NCBI GenBank assembly: GCA_031255875.1 | Contig: JAIRRR010000080.1 | Location: forward strand, 1-9,468 | DNA: 9,468 nucleotides | Reading direction: 5' to 3' | Origin: Treponema sp. | GTDB lineage: Bacteria; Spirochaetota; Spirochaetia; Treponematales; Breznakiellaceae | In this document: positions 1 to 7,487 of the stretch, in pieces | Position numbering within the stretch: position 1 is the stretch's first letter | How the letters are laid out: each line of letters starts with the position of its first letter | The notes under the pieces: model-generated | The model's input: only the letters and a program-made list of their open reading frames with translations | What the model was told of the DNA's origin: nothing | Database searches by the model: none | Program-made: the position numbers and the translations under genes

Positions 1-441
1 GGCGCGAGGGTCCCGCTGCTCCCCGAAACCCGGCCGGCGGCCCAAAGGCAGGGCGGCGAATCCAGGCCGGCGGCTTCCCCGGCCAGGCCTGCGGCGGCTT
101 CCGCCGCGAAGCCGGCGCCCGCAAAGCAGCCTGCGCCCGCGAAACCCGCTTCCGCGCCCAAACCGGCCGCCCCAAGGCGGAATACCTACGACGCGTACTG
201 GGTCCAGGCCGGCTCTTTTTCCACCAAGGTCCACGCCGACGGGGCAAAGGAGACCCTGGCCACCAAGGGCATCACCTCGATCATCGAGAACAGGGACCTG
301 GACGGCAAAACCTTCTACCGCGTAAGGATAGGCCCCTACACCTCCCAGAACGAGGCGGACTACTGGCTCGCCCTGATACAAACCCTCGACGGTTTTGAAA
401 GCAGCCAGGTCTGGAAAAGCCAGGCCCAGCGCCTGAACTAG
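1..441 (+). CDS. SPOR-domain protein, C-terminal 146 residues (5' end outside the window)
   Basis: The frame is open from base 1 and ends at TAG 439-441; the start lies upstream of the window. The first ~60 residues form a low-complexity Ala/Pro/Lys/Arg linker with repeats of the type KPAPAKQPAPAKP. A compact domain follows from about residue 63, beginning YDAYWVQAGSFSTK and containing FYRVRIGPYTSQNEADYW, which is the characteristic SPOR pattern (aromatic-VQAGSF at the first strand, R-V-x-x-GPY in the third). SPOR domains bind glycan strands of peptidoglycan lacking stem peptides, usually at division sites. A disordered Pro/Ala linker ahead of the domain is typical of membrane-anchored or periplasmic SPOR proteins (FtsN-, DedD- or RlpA-like). 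What lies upstream of the linker (membrane anchor, TPR repeats, enzyme domain) cannot be seen, so a specific gene name is not justified. It shares the strand of the Jet operon but is separated from it by 143 bases. Confidence 0.87.
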   Translation, partial: GARVPLLPETRPAAQRQGGESRPAASPARPAAASAAKPAPAKQPAPAKPASAPKPAAPRRNTYDAYWVQAGSFSTKVHADGAKETLATKGITSIIENRDLDGKTFYRVRIGPYTSQNEADYWLALIQTLDGFESSQVWKSQAQRLN

Positions 442-448
442 CGCCTGC

Positions 449-497
449 GGATTTTTGCGCTTGCTGGCGGCCTAGCGGCCTGGCGGCGCAAAAATCC
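449..497. repeat. Perfect 12-bp inverted repeat with 25-nt spacer
   Basis: The arms GGATTTTTGCGC (449-460) and GCGCAAAAATCC (486-497) are exact reverse complements. The spacer holds a smaller GGCC/GGCC pairing (469-472 with 477-480). It starts 8 bases after the SPOR gene stop codon, so it could form a 3'-end hairpin for that transcript. The T-run is in the 5' arm and the A-run in the 3' arm, the opposite of a classic intrinsic terminator, and no U-tract follows the right arm. It could be an RNA-stabilising hairpin, a dispersed palindromic element or a DNA-binding dyad. Confidence 0.6.
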
Positions 498-533
498 CGG
501 TACGGCCGCCGGAATTGCGCCTCAAAAAGCCTC

Positions 534-562
534 TACAAACTGCCTCGGTATTATGGTACAAT
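534..562 (+). promoter_or_regulatory. Candidate extended -10 promoter for the jet operon
   Basis: TACAAT at 557-562 matches the -10 consensus at five of six bases and is preceded by TGG at 554-556, giving an extended -10 (TGn) element. Seventeen bases upstream, TACAAA (534-539) is only a poor -35 match (three of six), as is usual for extended -10 promoters. Transcription would start near 568-570, leaving a leader of only about 15 bases before the GTG start of jetA at 585. The Shine-Dalgarno-like AAAGGCGG lies at 573-580. This is the only convincing promoter-like stretch in the gap, but it is a pattern match only. Confidence 0.45.
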
Positions 563-565
563 ACC
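547..565. promoter_or_regulatory. Small dyad overlapping the -10 element, possible operator
   Basis: GGTATT (547-552) and AATACC (560-565) are perfect reverse complements with a 7-base spacer, and the dyad encloses the candidate -10 box. A protein bound here would block polymerase, so it is a plausible operator for jet transcription. No regulator gene is visible in the window, and 6-bp arms can occur by chance. Confidence 0.33.
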
Positions 566-584
566 CTCATTTAAAGGCGGTCCC

Positions 585-2057
585 GTGAATATTTTTTCCC
601 TTGTTCCCGGCAATTTTTTCTCGATTCTCGCGTCAGGAAACAGGGAGATCTATTTTGACGCGCTGATGCTGCTGAACGAGTACCTCAAGCAAAACCTCAA
701 CATACCGGTAAGCGACTATATTTCGTCCCTTACCGGCCTCCTGGAAGACCGGAATTTTATCATTGAACAAGAGGACGAGAGCCCCGACGTGCCCGAGACT
801 GCGGAGGGCCAGGGCGGGTATTCGTCGAACGCGAAGGCCCACCTCATCCTCAACCGGATCGTCAAAACCGGGTGGGCGGACAGGGAGATCCTTGACGGCT
901 CGTTTGTCGAGATCATTACCCCCCGCGACTACGCCATCAGGATGATGCAGCTTCTGGACGAGATGAGGGACGAAAAAATACACGAGTACAGTTCCCTGGT
1001 GTTTTCCACTTATTCCGCCCTGAAGCAGGCGAATCACGAACAGCCAAGGGAATATTACGAGGCGGTCCTTGCCGCCAGGCGGAATACCGAAACGCTTGTT
1101 TATGAATTGAAAAGCCTTTACCATAATATACGCGCCTATATCAGGCGCATCCAGGAACAGAACAACATAAACGAGCTGCTGGAAAATCACTTTGAAAAGT
1201 ACAAGCCCATGACTGACCGTATCTACCATCCCATAAAAACCATGGATTCCTTTTACAGGTTTATGGCACCGGTCCGGGAACTGCTCGTGAAGATCCGGGA
1301 GGACGAGGATCTTTTGGCGGGGATGCGCGGGCGGGCCATGACGGTGCGGAAATACGGCGAAGAAGAGGCCGAGGCGGAAATACTGTCGGCTATAGATTAT
1401 GTGCAGGACACTTACGCAATTATCGGGAATATAATAAACGAAATCGACCGCAAGCACGGCGTTTATACCAAGAATTCCATAGAAAAGATGACCTACATGA
1501 TGACGGCCGACCAGAGCGTAAGGGGAAAGCTCCTTGAGATATTCAAGGCCTACGCGGCTGTTGTCGCGGCAGGCAGGCCCCGGCGCGGGCGCTTGCGCGA
1601 AACCCTGGAGTCCAGGCTAAAGGCGCATATCGGCATATACCGCCAGCAGTTTATCGACGGCGTTTCCGTCTTCCACAGGAACCCCCTGGGCCGCAGGATA
1701 AGCGGGGAGGCGCTCGAAATTGCCGACAGCAAATTCTTCTCGGCCGAGGCGATGGAAAGCCTGGCGGAGCAGTTGAAAAACGTTTACCCGCCGGAACGGA
1801 TCTGCCGCTTTGTGGAATCGTTTTTCGATTCGGGCCGGGCCGTGGCGGAAAGCGGGACGCTTCCCATCAATGACGACACGGATTTCATCCTCCTCATCCT
1901 GGCAGTCGCCCGGTCGCGCGAGCGCGGTATGGATTACGACGTGGAACTGCAAAAAGGCCGGGTAAATGTCAACGGCTACGTTATTCCGAAAATGAAATTC
2001 AGCAGGCGCGTGGCGGGCGCCGCTTCCGGATCTGTCCGGGGAAAGGATCGCGGGTAA
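585..2057 (+). CDS. jetA: Wadjet subunit JetA (kleisin-like, type II JetA family)
   Basis: JetA is the kleisin-like subunit that bridges the JetC ATPase heads and carries JetB, comparable with MukF in MukBEF. The protein has 490 residues, about the usual length. The N-terminus (NIFSLVPGNFFSILASGNREIYFDALMLL) fits the family opening and begins a helical/winged-helix region reaching to about residue 130, including NAKAHLILNRIVKTGW. The middle part (~135-330) is almost entirely helical and contains the recognisable stretches VFSTYSALK (near 139-147) and MTDRIYHPIKT (209-219). A C-terminal region (~350-470) would include the domain contacting the other JetC head. The start is GTG at 585, preceded by AAAGGCGG (573-580) at good spacing, and it gives the expected family N-terminus. 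The last ~17 residues are Gly/Ala/Ser/Arg-rich. The stop codon directly abuts the jetB start, consistent with translational coupling. Confidence 0.92.
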   Translation: MNIFSLVPGNFFSILASGNREIYFDALMLLNEYLKQNLNIPVSDYISSLTGLLEDRNFIIEQEDESPDVPETAEGQGGYSSNAKAHLILNRIVKTGWADREILDGSFVEIITPRDYAIRMMQLLDEMRDEKIHEYSSLVFSTYSALKQANHEQPREYYEAVLAARRNTETLVYELKSLYHNIRAYIRRIQEQNNINELLENHFEKYKPMTDRIYHPIKTMDSFYRFMAPVRELLVKIREDEDLLAGMRGRAMTVRKYGEEEAEAEILSAIDYVQDTYAIIGNIINEIDRKHGVYTKNSIEKMTYMMTADQSVRGKLLEIFKAYAAVVAAGRPRRGRLRETLESRLKAHIGIYRQQFIDGVSVFHRNPLGRRISGEALEIADSKFFSAEAMESLAEQLKNVYPPERICRFVESFFDSGRAVAESGTLPINDDTDFILLILAVARSRERGMDYDVELQKGRVNVNGYVIPKMKFSRRVAGAASGSVRGKDRG

Positions 2058-2744
2058 ATGCTTGAGGAATACGAAAAGCTCAACAGCGGCGAGCGGGACG
2101 ATTTCCGCCGCCTGGCGAATTATCTTTTGTCCCATACCTACATGGTGCGCTACGAGTACCAGCCTTCCCGCCAGATGACCCTGCCGAACCGGGATTACCA
2201 GACCGTGTCCCGCCTCTTTGACCTGTTCAGGGATTATTTCGATCTTTCGGGCTGGCGCCTTGAGAAGGACGACAACTACGGCGTCATTTCGCTTTTCAAC
2301 CGTTATGACCATAACCGTTTCCGCCTGGATCGTTTTACTACCCTCTTCCTCTATATGTGCCGCCTCATCTACGAGGAAAAACGGGAAGACGCCGGGAGCT
2401 ACAAGGTCGTAATGACCGACACCCCCGAAGTTGTCGGGAAGATGCGCACCTTCGGCCTGCTGGAAAAGGGGAAGACCGGCAGGGAGACCACCAAGAAGGA
2501 GCGGATCGAGGCCCAGCGCACCCTGGCGCATTTCAATATTATCCGGAAGACGGAAACCTCCCCCTGGGACGGCGACGGAAACAAAATATTGATACTCCCG
2601 TCAATTCTTTCCATAATTCCCAACCAGGGCATCAATACCCTTTACACTGAAATCGAGGACATGAAGGCCGGCGGCAGCGAAAGCGGCGAAAGCAGCGGCG
2701 GCGGGGAAAATGCCGGCGGAGGGCAGGAGGGGGAATTGCTGTGA
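2058..2744 (+). CDS. jetB: Wadjet subunit JetB (KITE-like, DUF4194 type)
   Basis: JetB is the small winged-helix (KITE-like) subunit, comparable with MukE, which binds JetA and DNA in the motor complex. At 228 residues it is near the usual ~200. Family-like features are the N-terminal FRRLANYLLSHTYMVRYEY, the segment GWRLEKDDNYGVISLFNRYDHNRFRLDRFTTLFLYMCRLIYEEKRE (about residues 64-113), and NKILILPSILSIIPN near 175-190. The ATG at 2058 immediately follows the jetA TAA, and GAAAGGA (2041-2047) can serve as its ribosome site, so no intergenic base exists. From about residue 203 onward the protein becomes a low-complexity Gly/Ser/Glu tail (GGSESGESSGGGENAGGGQ...). I take this as a disordered extension and do not recall it as conserved in the family. 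The end of the gene also contains the AGGAGG site for jetC. Confidence 0.9.
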   Translation: MLEEYEKLNSGERDDFRRLANYLLSHTYMVRYEYQPSRQMTLPNRDYQTVSRLFDLFRDYFDLSGWRLEKDDNYGVISLFNRYDHNRFRLDRFTTLFLYMCRLIYEEKREDAGSYKVVMTDTPEVVGKMRTFGLLEKGKTGRETTKKERIEAQRTLAHFNIIRKTETSPWDGDGNKILILPSILSIIPNQGINTLYTEIEDMKAGGSESGESSGGGENAGGGQEGELL

Positions 2745-5700
2745 AAATTCTGAAAAAGCTGCTCCTCATCCACTGGCATTACTTTGTCCGCGAGACAATC
2801 GAATTTGACATGATCAACTTCCTTACCGGGAAAAACGCATCCGGCAAGTCCACTATTATCGACGCCCTCCAGCTGGTGCTGCTGGCGGACACCTCGGGGA
2901 ATTCCTTTAACAAGGCCGCCAGCGGGAAAAACAGCCGGACTCTCCGGGGCTATCTTCTGGGCGAATTGGGCGACGACGAGGATTCGGGCTTCAAGTACCT
3001 GCGCGGGGGCAGGTTTTCGAGCTATATCGCCCTGGAATTTTTTGATGACGAAAAAGGATCTGCTTTTACGGCCGGCTGCTGCTTCGACGTGTATTCGGAA
3101 AACGACTATCCCCGGCTTTTCTTCCGTTTTAACGGCAGTATCCCCGAACACGAATTTACCGACGCCACGCTTACCGGGCGGAAGGCCATGGATATCGCGG
3201 CCCTGCGTTCCTGGATTCGCGAGCGCTACGCCCAGGGCAGTTACTTTACCACCGACACCAACCAGAGTTTCCAGGAAGACTTTTACGGCAAGCTGGGCGC
3301 TTTGCAGGGCCGCCGTTTCAGCCAGCTCCTCAAGCGGGCGGTTTCCTTTGATCCCAATGTGGACATACAGAAATTCATCTCCGAATTTGTCTGCGACACC
3401 CCCCAGGCGGTAGATGTAAGCGGCCTCCAGGAAAATATCCGCAGTTATACCCGCCTCGAAGACGAAGAGGCCATACTGCGGAAACGTATCGGGGAGCTGG
3501 ACCTGATAGCCGAGTCCTACGGGAATTTCGACACCCAGCGGAAAAGCGAGCTGCTTTACGCCTATTTGATTGAAAAGGCCGGCTCGGATATAAAGATCGC
3601 CGCCATCCAAAACCACAGGGCCGAAGAGGGGCTGCTTGCGGAAAAGATAAAAAAACTTGCCGCATCCATCGAGGCATCGAACAGGCGCCTTGACGAAACG
3701 CGGAACGAGCGGGACGAGCTGCGCGTGCAGCTGATGAACAACGAGGCCGCCCGCGTTGTGGAGCATCTTGAAAAACAGATACGCGAAAAGGAAGACGAGA
3801 TTAAAATTATCCGGGAAGAATTTGAAACCGTTTCCCGGCGCTTTTCCGCCCTGGCCTCTTCCTGGAGATCGAAGGCCGTTTCCCTTGCCGAAGGCGCGGC
3901 CGTCTTTTCCCCGTCCCTGTTCGATCCCCTTCTGGTCCCGCAGATAGAAAACCTCCGCGCCGAAGCCGCCCGTTTTTCTTCCCTCCTCGACGGCTTCGAT
4001 CCCGCCGATCCGGAAGCCCTGGGCAGCGCCGGGGCTGCGGCGGTAGAGTCCCGCGTGCTCGCGGCGGACGGCCTGCGCACGCAGTCGGGCATACTCGCCG
4101 CCCGGCTCCGCGACGAGGAAGGGAGGATCGCCCAGCGCAGCCGGGAGCTTAGGGCCGAGGAGCGCTCCCTGGAGGCGGGGGTGTACCAGTTCCCCCGCGA
4201 GGTTTCGGATCTCAAGGCGGCAATCGCGGGCCGCCTCCGCATCAAGGGCGCCGGAGAGGAAGCGGTCCTCATCGTCGCGGAAGCCGCCGAGATCCCCGAG
4301 AAACGCTGGCGCAACGTTATCGAAGGCTACCTTAACACGCAGAAGTTCTACCTTATCGTGCCGCCCGAACATTTCGACACCGCCCTCCACGTGTACGATT
4401 CAATTAAAAGGGAACGCAGTATTTACAATACGGGCCTTGTGGACATCGAAAAAATCGAAAAACTTTCGCCCAGGGCCGAGCCGGGAAGCCTCGCGGAAGA
4501 AATTACCACGGAAAACCACTATGTGCGCGTCTTTTTGGATTACACGCTCGGGCGCGTCATGAAGTGCGGCAAGGCAAAGGAGCTTCGGAATTTCAAAACG
4601 TCCGTGACCGACGACGGGATGCTTTACCAAAACTACACCGCCCGCGCCATGAATCCCGCGCGCTGGGCCAGGCCCGCCATAGGCCAGGGCGCCATACTCC
4701 AGCGCCTTGCGGACGTGCGGCAGGAACTGCGGGGCCTGGGGGAAACTTCCGCCGCCCTGGAAGCGCTTGGAAAGGCGGCAGGCCCCCTGGCGGCGCTGGT
4801 CATTCCCGGGGAGGGCGAGCCGGGGCGGCTGGTGGAAGCGGCCTCCGCGATGGGGAATATACCCCGCCGGGAAGAGGAGATCCGGGACCTCAGGAAGAAT
4901 CTGGCCGCTGTTGACCGGAGCGCTATCGAAGCCCTTACGGCGCGTATAGCGACCCTTGACCGGATCTACGAAGAGTCGCGGGCCGAGATTGGCGTCTATA
5001 CCGAAGAACACGGCGTTTCCCGTGAAAAGCTGAGGACCCTGCGGGAAGCAACCATCCCCGGGCTTGAGGGGGAGCTTGCGGCGTTACAGGGCCGCATTGC
5101 GGAAAATTATTCCGCAGAATGGGTCGAGGCCGCCGGCGAGCCCCGTTACCGGAAAGAGTTTGCCGAAAGGGGCCGGCCGGAGGAAATAGCCGGGGCCTTC
5201 CCCCGGGAACTGAGCCGCTCGAAAAACGCGAAGGAAAAATTTTGGGACGAGCTCCGGGAGCTCCGGCGCGTCTACAATGACCGTTACAAGATGGGTTACG
5301 ATACGGGCGCCGGGGACAACGATGCCTGGGAGGCCGTCCGCCAGGAACTCGGGGAAAACAAGCTTCCCGAATACCGCGCGAAAATCGAGGACGCCCGGAC
5401 CAAGGCTTACGAGCAGTTCCGGGAAGATTTCCTGAGCCGGCTCCAGAACAACATCCACGACGCCAGACAGCAGATTGACAATCTCAACGCCGCCCTTTCC
5501 TCAAGCTCCTTCGGGGAGGACCGCTACCGTTTCAGGATAATCCCCAAGGCCGAGTACAAACGCTACTACGACATGATAGTCGATCCCATGCTGCTCGACG
5601 GCGGCTACAATCTGCTTTCCGAGCATTTCAACGCGAAGTACCGCGACGAGATAGCCGAGCTTTTCGCGATCATTACCAACGAGGGAGACGGCAGACGCGC

Positions 5701-6169
5701 CGAAGGCCGGGACGACTATGAAAAACGGGTGCAGATATTCACGGATTACCGCACCTACCTTTCCTTCGACCTTGAAGTTACCAACAGCGAGGGGGAATCC
5801 CAGCGCCTGTCGAGGACCCTGGGGAAAAAATCCGGCGGCGAAACCCAGACGCCCTTCTACATCGCCGTCCTCGCTTCCTTTACCCAGCTCTACCGCATAG
5901 GCCGGGACAGGAAAGCGGGCACCGCCAGGATCATCATCTTTGACGAGGCTTTTTCCAAAATGGACAGCGAGCGTATTACGAGCAGCATCGGGCTCCTGCG
6001 GAAATTCAACTTCCAGGTCATACTCTCCGCGCCTTCCGATAAAATCGGCGACATCGCCCCGCTCGCGGACAGGAATCTGCTGGTCTTCCGGGACAAGAAG
6101 AATTCTTCCGTCGTCAGTTTCGACCCAAGGAAAACCGAGGCCGGGGAGGGGGGGGCCCTTGGCCTCTGA
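2741..6169 (+). CDS. jetC: Wadjet SMC-like ATPase JetC
   Basis: JetC is the SMC/MukB-like motor ATPase: two coiled-coil arms fold at a hinge and the ATP heads dimerise to drive loop extrusion. In order along the 1142 residues: N-terminal head with LLIHWHYF and Walker A GKNASGKS (30-37); head insert to ~230; first coiled-coil arm from ~235 (rich in Glu/Lys/Arg/Leu), interrupted by a Pro/Ala-rich stretch near 366-440; hinge-like globular part ~497-640 (WRNVIEGYLNTQKFYLIV, then NFKTSVTDDGMLYQNYTARA); returning coil ~645-950; C-terminal head with ABC signature SGGE (1031-1034), Walker B IIIFDE with Asp1068 and Glu1069, and D-loop AFSKMD. After Walker B the segment ILSAPSDK replaces the switch histidine of ordinary ABC ATPases. 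The GTG start at 2741 overlaps the jetB TGA (GTGA) and follows AGGAGG at 2725-2730. Motifs at both ends are intact, so it should be active. Confidence 0.95.
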   Translation: MKILKKLLLIHWHYFVRETIEFDMINFLTGKNASGKSTIIDALQLVLLADTSGNSFNKAASGKNSRTLRGYLLGELGDDEDSGFKYLRGGRFSSYIALEFFDDEKGSAFTAGCCFDVYSENDYPRLFFRFNGSIPEHEFTDATLTGRKAMDIAALRSWIRERYAQGSYFTTDTNQSFQEDFYGKLGALQGRRFSQLLKRAVSFDPNVDIQKFISEFVCDTPQAVDVSGLQENIRSYTRLEDEEAILRKRIGELDLIAESYGNFDTQRKSELLYAYLIEKAGSDIKIAAIQNHRAEEGLLAEKIKKLAASIEASNRRLDETRNERDELRVQLMNNEAARVVEHLEKQIREKEDEIKIIREEFETVSRRFSALASSWRSKAVSLAEGAAVFSPSLFDPLLVPQIENLRAEAARFSSLLDGFDPADPEALGSAGAAAVESRVLAADGLRTQSGILAARLRDEEGRIAQRSRELRAEERSLEAGVYQFPREVSDLKAAIAGRLRIKGAGEEAVLIVAEAAEIPEKRWRNVIEGYLNTQKFYLIVPPEHFDTALHVYDSIKRERSIYNTGLVDIEKIEKLSPRAEPGSLAEEITTENHYVRVFLDYTLGRVMKCGKAKELRNFKTSVTDDGMLYQNYTARAMNPARWARPAIGQGAILQRLADVRQELRGLGETSAALEALGKAAGPLAALVIPGEGEPGRLVEAASAMGNIPRREEEIRDLRKNLAAVDRSAIEALTARIATLDRIYEESRAEIGVYTEEHGVSREKLRTLREATIPGLEGELAALQGRIAENYSAEWVEAAGEPRYRKEFAERGRPEEIAGAFPRELSRSKNAKEKFWDELRELRRVYNDRYKMGYDTGAGDNDAWEAVRQELGENKLPEYRAKIEDARTKAYEQFREDFLSRLQNNIHDARQQIDNLNAALSSSSFGEDRYRFRIIPKAEYKRYYDMIVDPMLLDGGYNLLSEHFNAKYRDEIAELFAIITNEGDGRRAEGRDDYEKRVQIFTDYRTYLSFDLEVTNSEGESQRLSRTLGKKSGGETQTPFYIAVLASFTQLYRIGRDRKAGTARIIIFDEAFSKMDSERITSSIGLLRKFNFQVILSAPSDKIGDIAPLADRNLLVFRDKKNSSVVSFDPRKTEAGEGGALGL
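6143..6155 (+). promoter_or_regulatory. Strong purine-rich Shine-Dalgarno that sets the jetD start
   Basis: A run GGGGAGGGGGGGG inside the end of jetC contains GGAGG (6145-6149) nine bases before TTG 6159. It is the only good ribosome site near the beginning of the JetD homology, and it supports TTG as the start. The eight-G stretch (6148-6155) is also a possible slippage site. Confidence 0.6.
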
Positions 6170-7487
6170 ATCCGCAGGAAAGGAATTGCTTTCCATCCTG
6201 CTGGACAAATACGAGCGGAGCGTTTTTTTCAGGACCGGGGCCGCGCCCACGCGGAGGATAAAAATCCGGCTCTACGATTCGGGCCTTTCCGATTACGGGC
6301 GCTACAACATCGAGGACGCGGAGCGCCGGCAGGAAATCAACCGGGCCGTCCTGGACCTGGCGGAAAAGGGGCTGGTCGGCTTCCGCTGGATGAAGCGCGA
6401 AGAAAACCACATTATCGCCCAGGTTTCCCTTAACGCCGATACCTCCGGCTCCATCGCCGCAGCCTATTCCTTCCTTGGCAGGAAGCCCGGGGCCGCCCTT
6501 GCCGGGGAAATCGGCGCGGAAGTGTCGGACCTGCTTGCCCGGATAAAAAGCCCCTGGATGCGCCGCTTCCTGGAAGACTGCCGGGACAGCCTTGCGCGGA
6601 ACCGTTCGCCGGGAGGCAGGCTTCCCGCGGACAACGCGGAACGGCGGAACCTCTTCCGCGCGCTGCTCTTCGCGGACGGGCTGGCGGAAAAGGCCGAAAT
6701 TCTGGAAAGGGCCTTTTCGATCCGCTGTTTCGGCGATTCCAAAATTTTCGAAGCCTCGGTAAAAAAACGCTTCCTCGACATAATCCGCCGCTATTCCGAC
6801 TGCGAGGAAGACAGCGGCGACGAGGAACTCCTCGCCTTCGCGGGCATAGCCCGCTATCCCGAGCGCTTTGAATTCCGCGGCCCCCTGGCCGTAAGCTTCG
6901 GCCCCGGCGGCGGGGCGCTCGACTTTTCCCCGCTCAGGTACGGCGCCTCCCTCGGCTATCCGGACTTTAAGCGGGGCCGCCTGTCCCTCCCCCCCGGCCT
7001 TGCCCGCCTGCTTTCGATAGAGAACAAGGCGAACTACGTCAGTTACATCAGCCGGAACCCCGGCGGCGGCGAGCTCGTGGTGTACCACGGCGGGCAGTTC
7101 AGCCCCTCCCGCGGCGCTTTTTTCCGGGCGCTGGCCGCCGCTGCGCCGGAGGGCTGCCCCTGGTACCACTGGGGCGACATCGATTACGGCGGGTTTTCCA
7201 TGCTCGCCCGCCTGCGCCGCGAAATCCGGGAGGACGCCCGCCCCTACCGCATGGACGGGCACGAGCTTGCCAGGCACGCCGCCCTGGCCCTGCCCGTAAC
7301 GGAGGAATACGCCGGCAAATTGCGGGACCTTGCCCGGCGGCAGGAACTGGCGGACTGCCTCCCCTGCATCAGTTACATGATCGAAAACCGCGTAAGGCTG
7401 GAGCAGGAGGCGATGATAAGCGACGAGGAGCAGGGCGCTGCAAATCCTCCGGCAGCTGCAAATGCGAATGCAAATGCGCTCGATTGA
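6159..7487 (+). CDS. jetD: Wadjet nuclease subunit JetD (Toprim/DUF2220-type C-terminus)
   Basis: JetD is the nuclease of Wadjet, related in its Toprim fold to topoisomerase VI A / Spo11; it is recruited by the stalled JetABC motor and cuts the DNA. With TTG 6159 as start it has 442 residues and opens ASESAGKELLSILLDKYERS, as expected for the family's first helix. The start overlaps the end of jetC by 11 bp and has a strong ribosome site upstream. The frame is open further upstream (an ATG near 5940), but that region is the coding sequence of the jetC ATPase head and reads as Ser/Arg-rich nonsense in this frame. The N-terminal ~270 residues form the arm-like/winged-helix part. The C-terminal domain has the Toprim signatures: Glu288 in SIENKANYVSYI, and Asp340-Ile-Asp342 in WGDIDYGGF. 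The last residues (NPPAAANANANALD) are low-complexity and come from a short DNA repeat. No terminator follows before the permease gene. Confidence 0.92.
   Translation: MASESAGKELLSILLDKYERSVFFRTGAAPTRRIKIRLYDSGLSDYGRYNIEDAERRQEINRAVLDLAEKGLVGFRWMKREENHIIAQVSLNADTSGSIAAAYSFLGRKPGAALAGEIGAEVSDLLARIKSPWMRRFLEDCRDSLARNRSPGGRLPADNAERRNLFRALLFADGLAEKAEILERAFSIRCFGDSKIFEASVKKRFLDIIRRYSDCEEDSGDEELLAFAGIARYPERFEFRGPLAVSFGPGGGALDFSPLRYGASLGYPDFKRGRLSLPPGLARLLSIENKANYVSYISRNPGGGELVVYHGGQFSPSRGAFFRALAAAAPEGCPWYHWGDIDYGGFSMLARLRREIREDARPYRMDGHELARHAALALPVTEEYAGKLRDLARRQELADCLPCISYMIENRVRLEQEAMISDEEQGAANPPAAANANANALD
7457..7478 (+). repeat. Short direct repeat at the 3' end of jetD
   Basis: TGCAAATGCG occurs at 7457-7466 and again at 7469-7478, separated by AA, giving a 12-base period. 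It encodes the Ala/Asn-alternating C-terminus of JetD (ANANANA). A length change by whole repeats would be tolerated in the protein tail. Confidence 0.6.

Larger units (their letters stand above)
585..7487 (+). other. jetABCD: Complete Wadjet (JetABCD) anti-plasmid defence operon, probably type II
   Basis: Four consecutive same-strand genes encode a kleisin-like JetA, a KITE-like JetB, an SMC-like ATPase JetC and a Toprim nuclease JetD, in the canonical order. Junctions are 0 bp, a 4-bp overlap and an 11-bp overlap, implying one transcript and coupled translation. All four frames are intact and every catalytic motif that can be checked by eye is present, so the system looks functional. The JetA sequence belongs to the family I associate with type II Wadjet; type I uses a DUF3375 JetA. 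From work on Wadjet generally, JetABC acts as a DNA-loop-extruding motor and JetD cleaves small closed circular DNA, which restricts plasmids. The subtype is recognised from memory of family sequences, not from a search. Confidence 0.93.

Noticed and set aside
449..497. Intrinsic terminator of the SPOR gene
   Set aside because: The stem is perfect, but no U-tract follows on either strand and the T-run is in the wrong arm; it is kept as an inverted repeat instead.
2642..4390. A 582-codon open frame on the - strand across the end of jetB and the first half of jetC
   Set aside because: It is antisense to a gene with clear SMC motifs and has no family motif; long antisense frames are expected where third positions are mostly G or C.
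5940..6158. An upstream extension of jetD to an ATG near 5940
   Set aside because: This stretch encodes the Walker B region of JetC in another frame, and the extension reads as Ser/Arg-rich nonsense; the strong ribosome site before TTG 6159 fits the family N-terminus.
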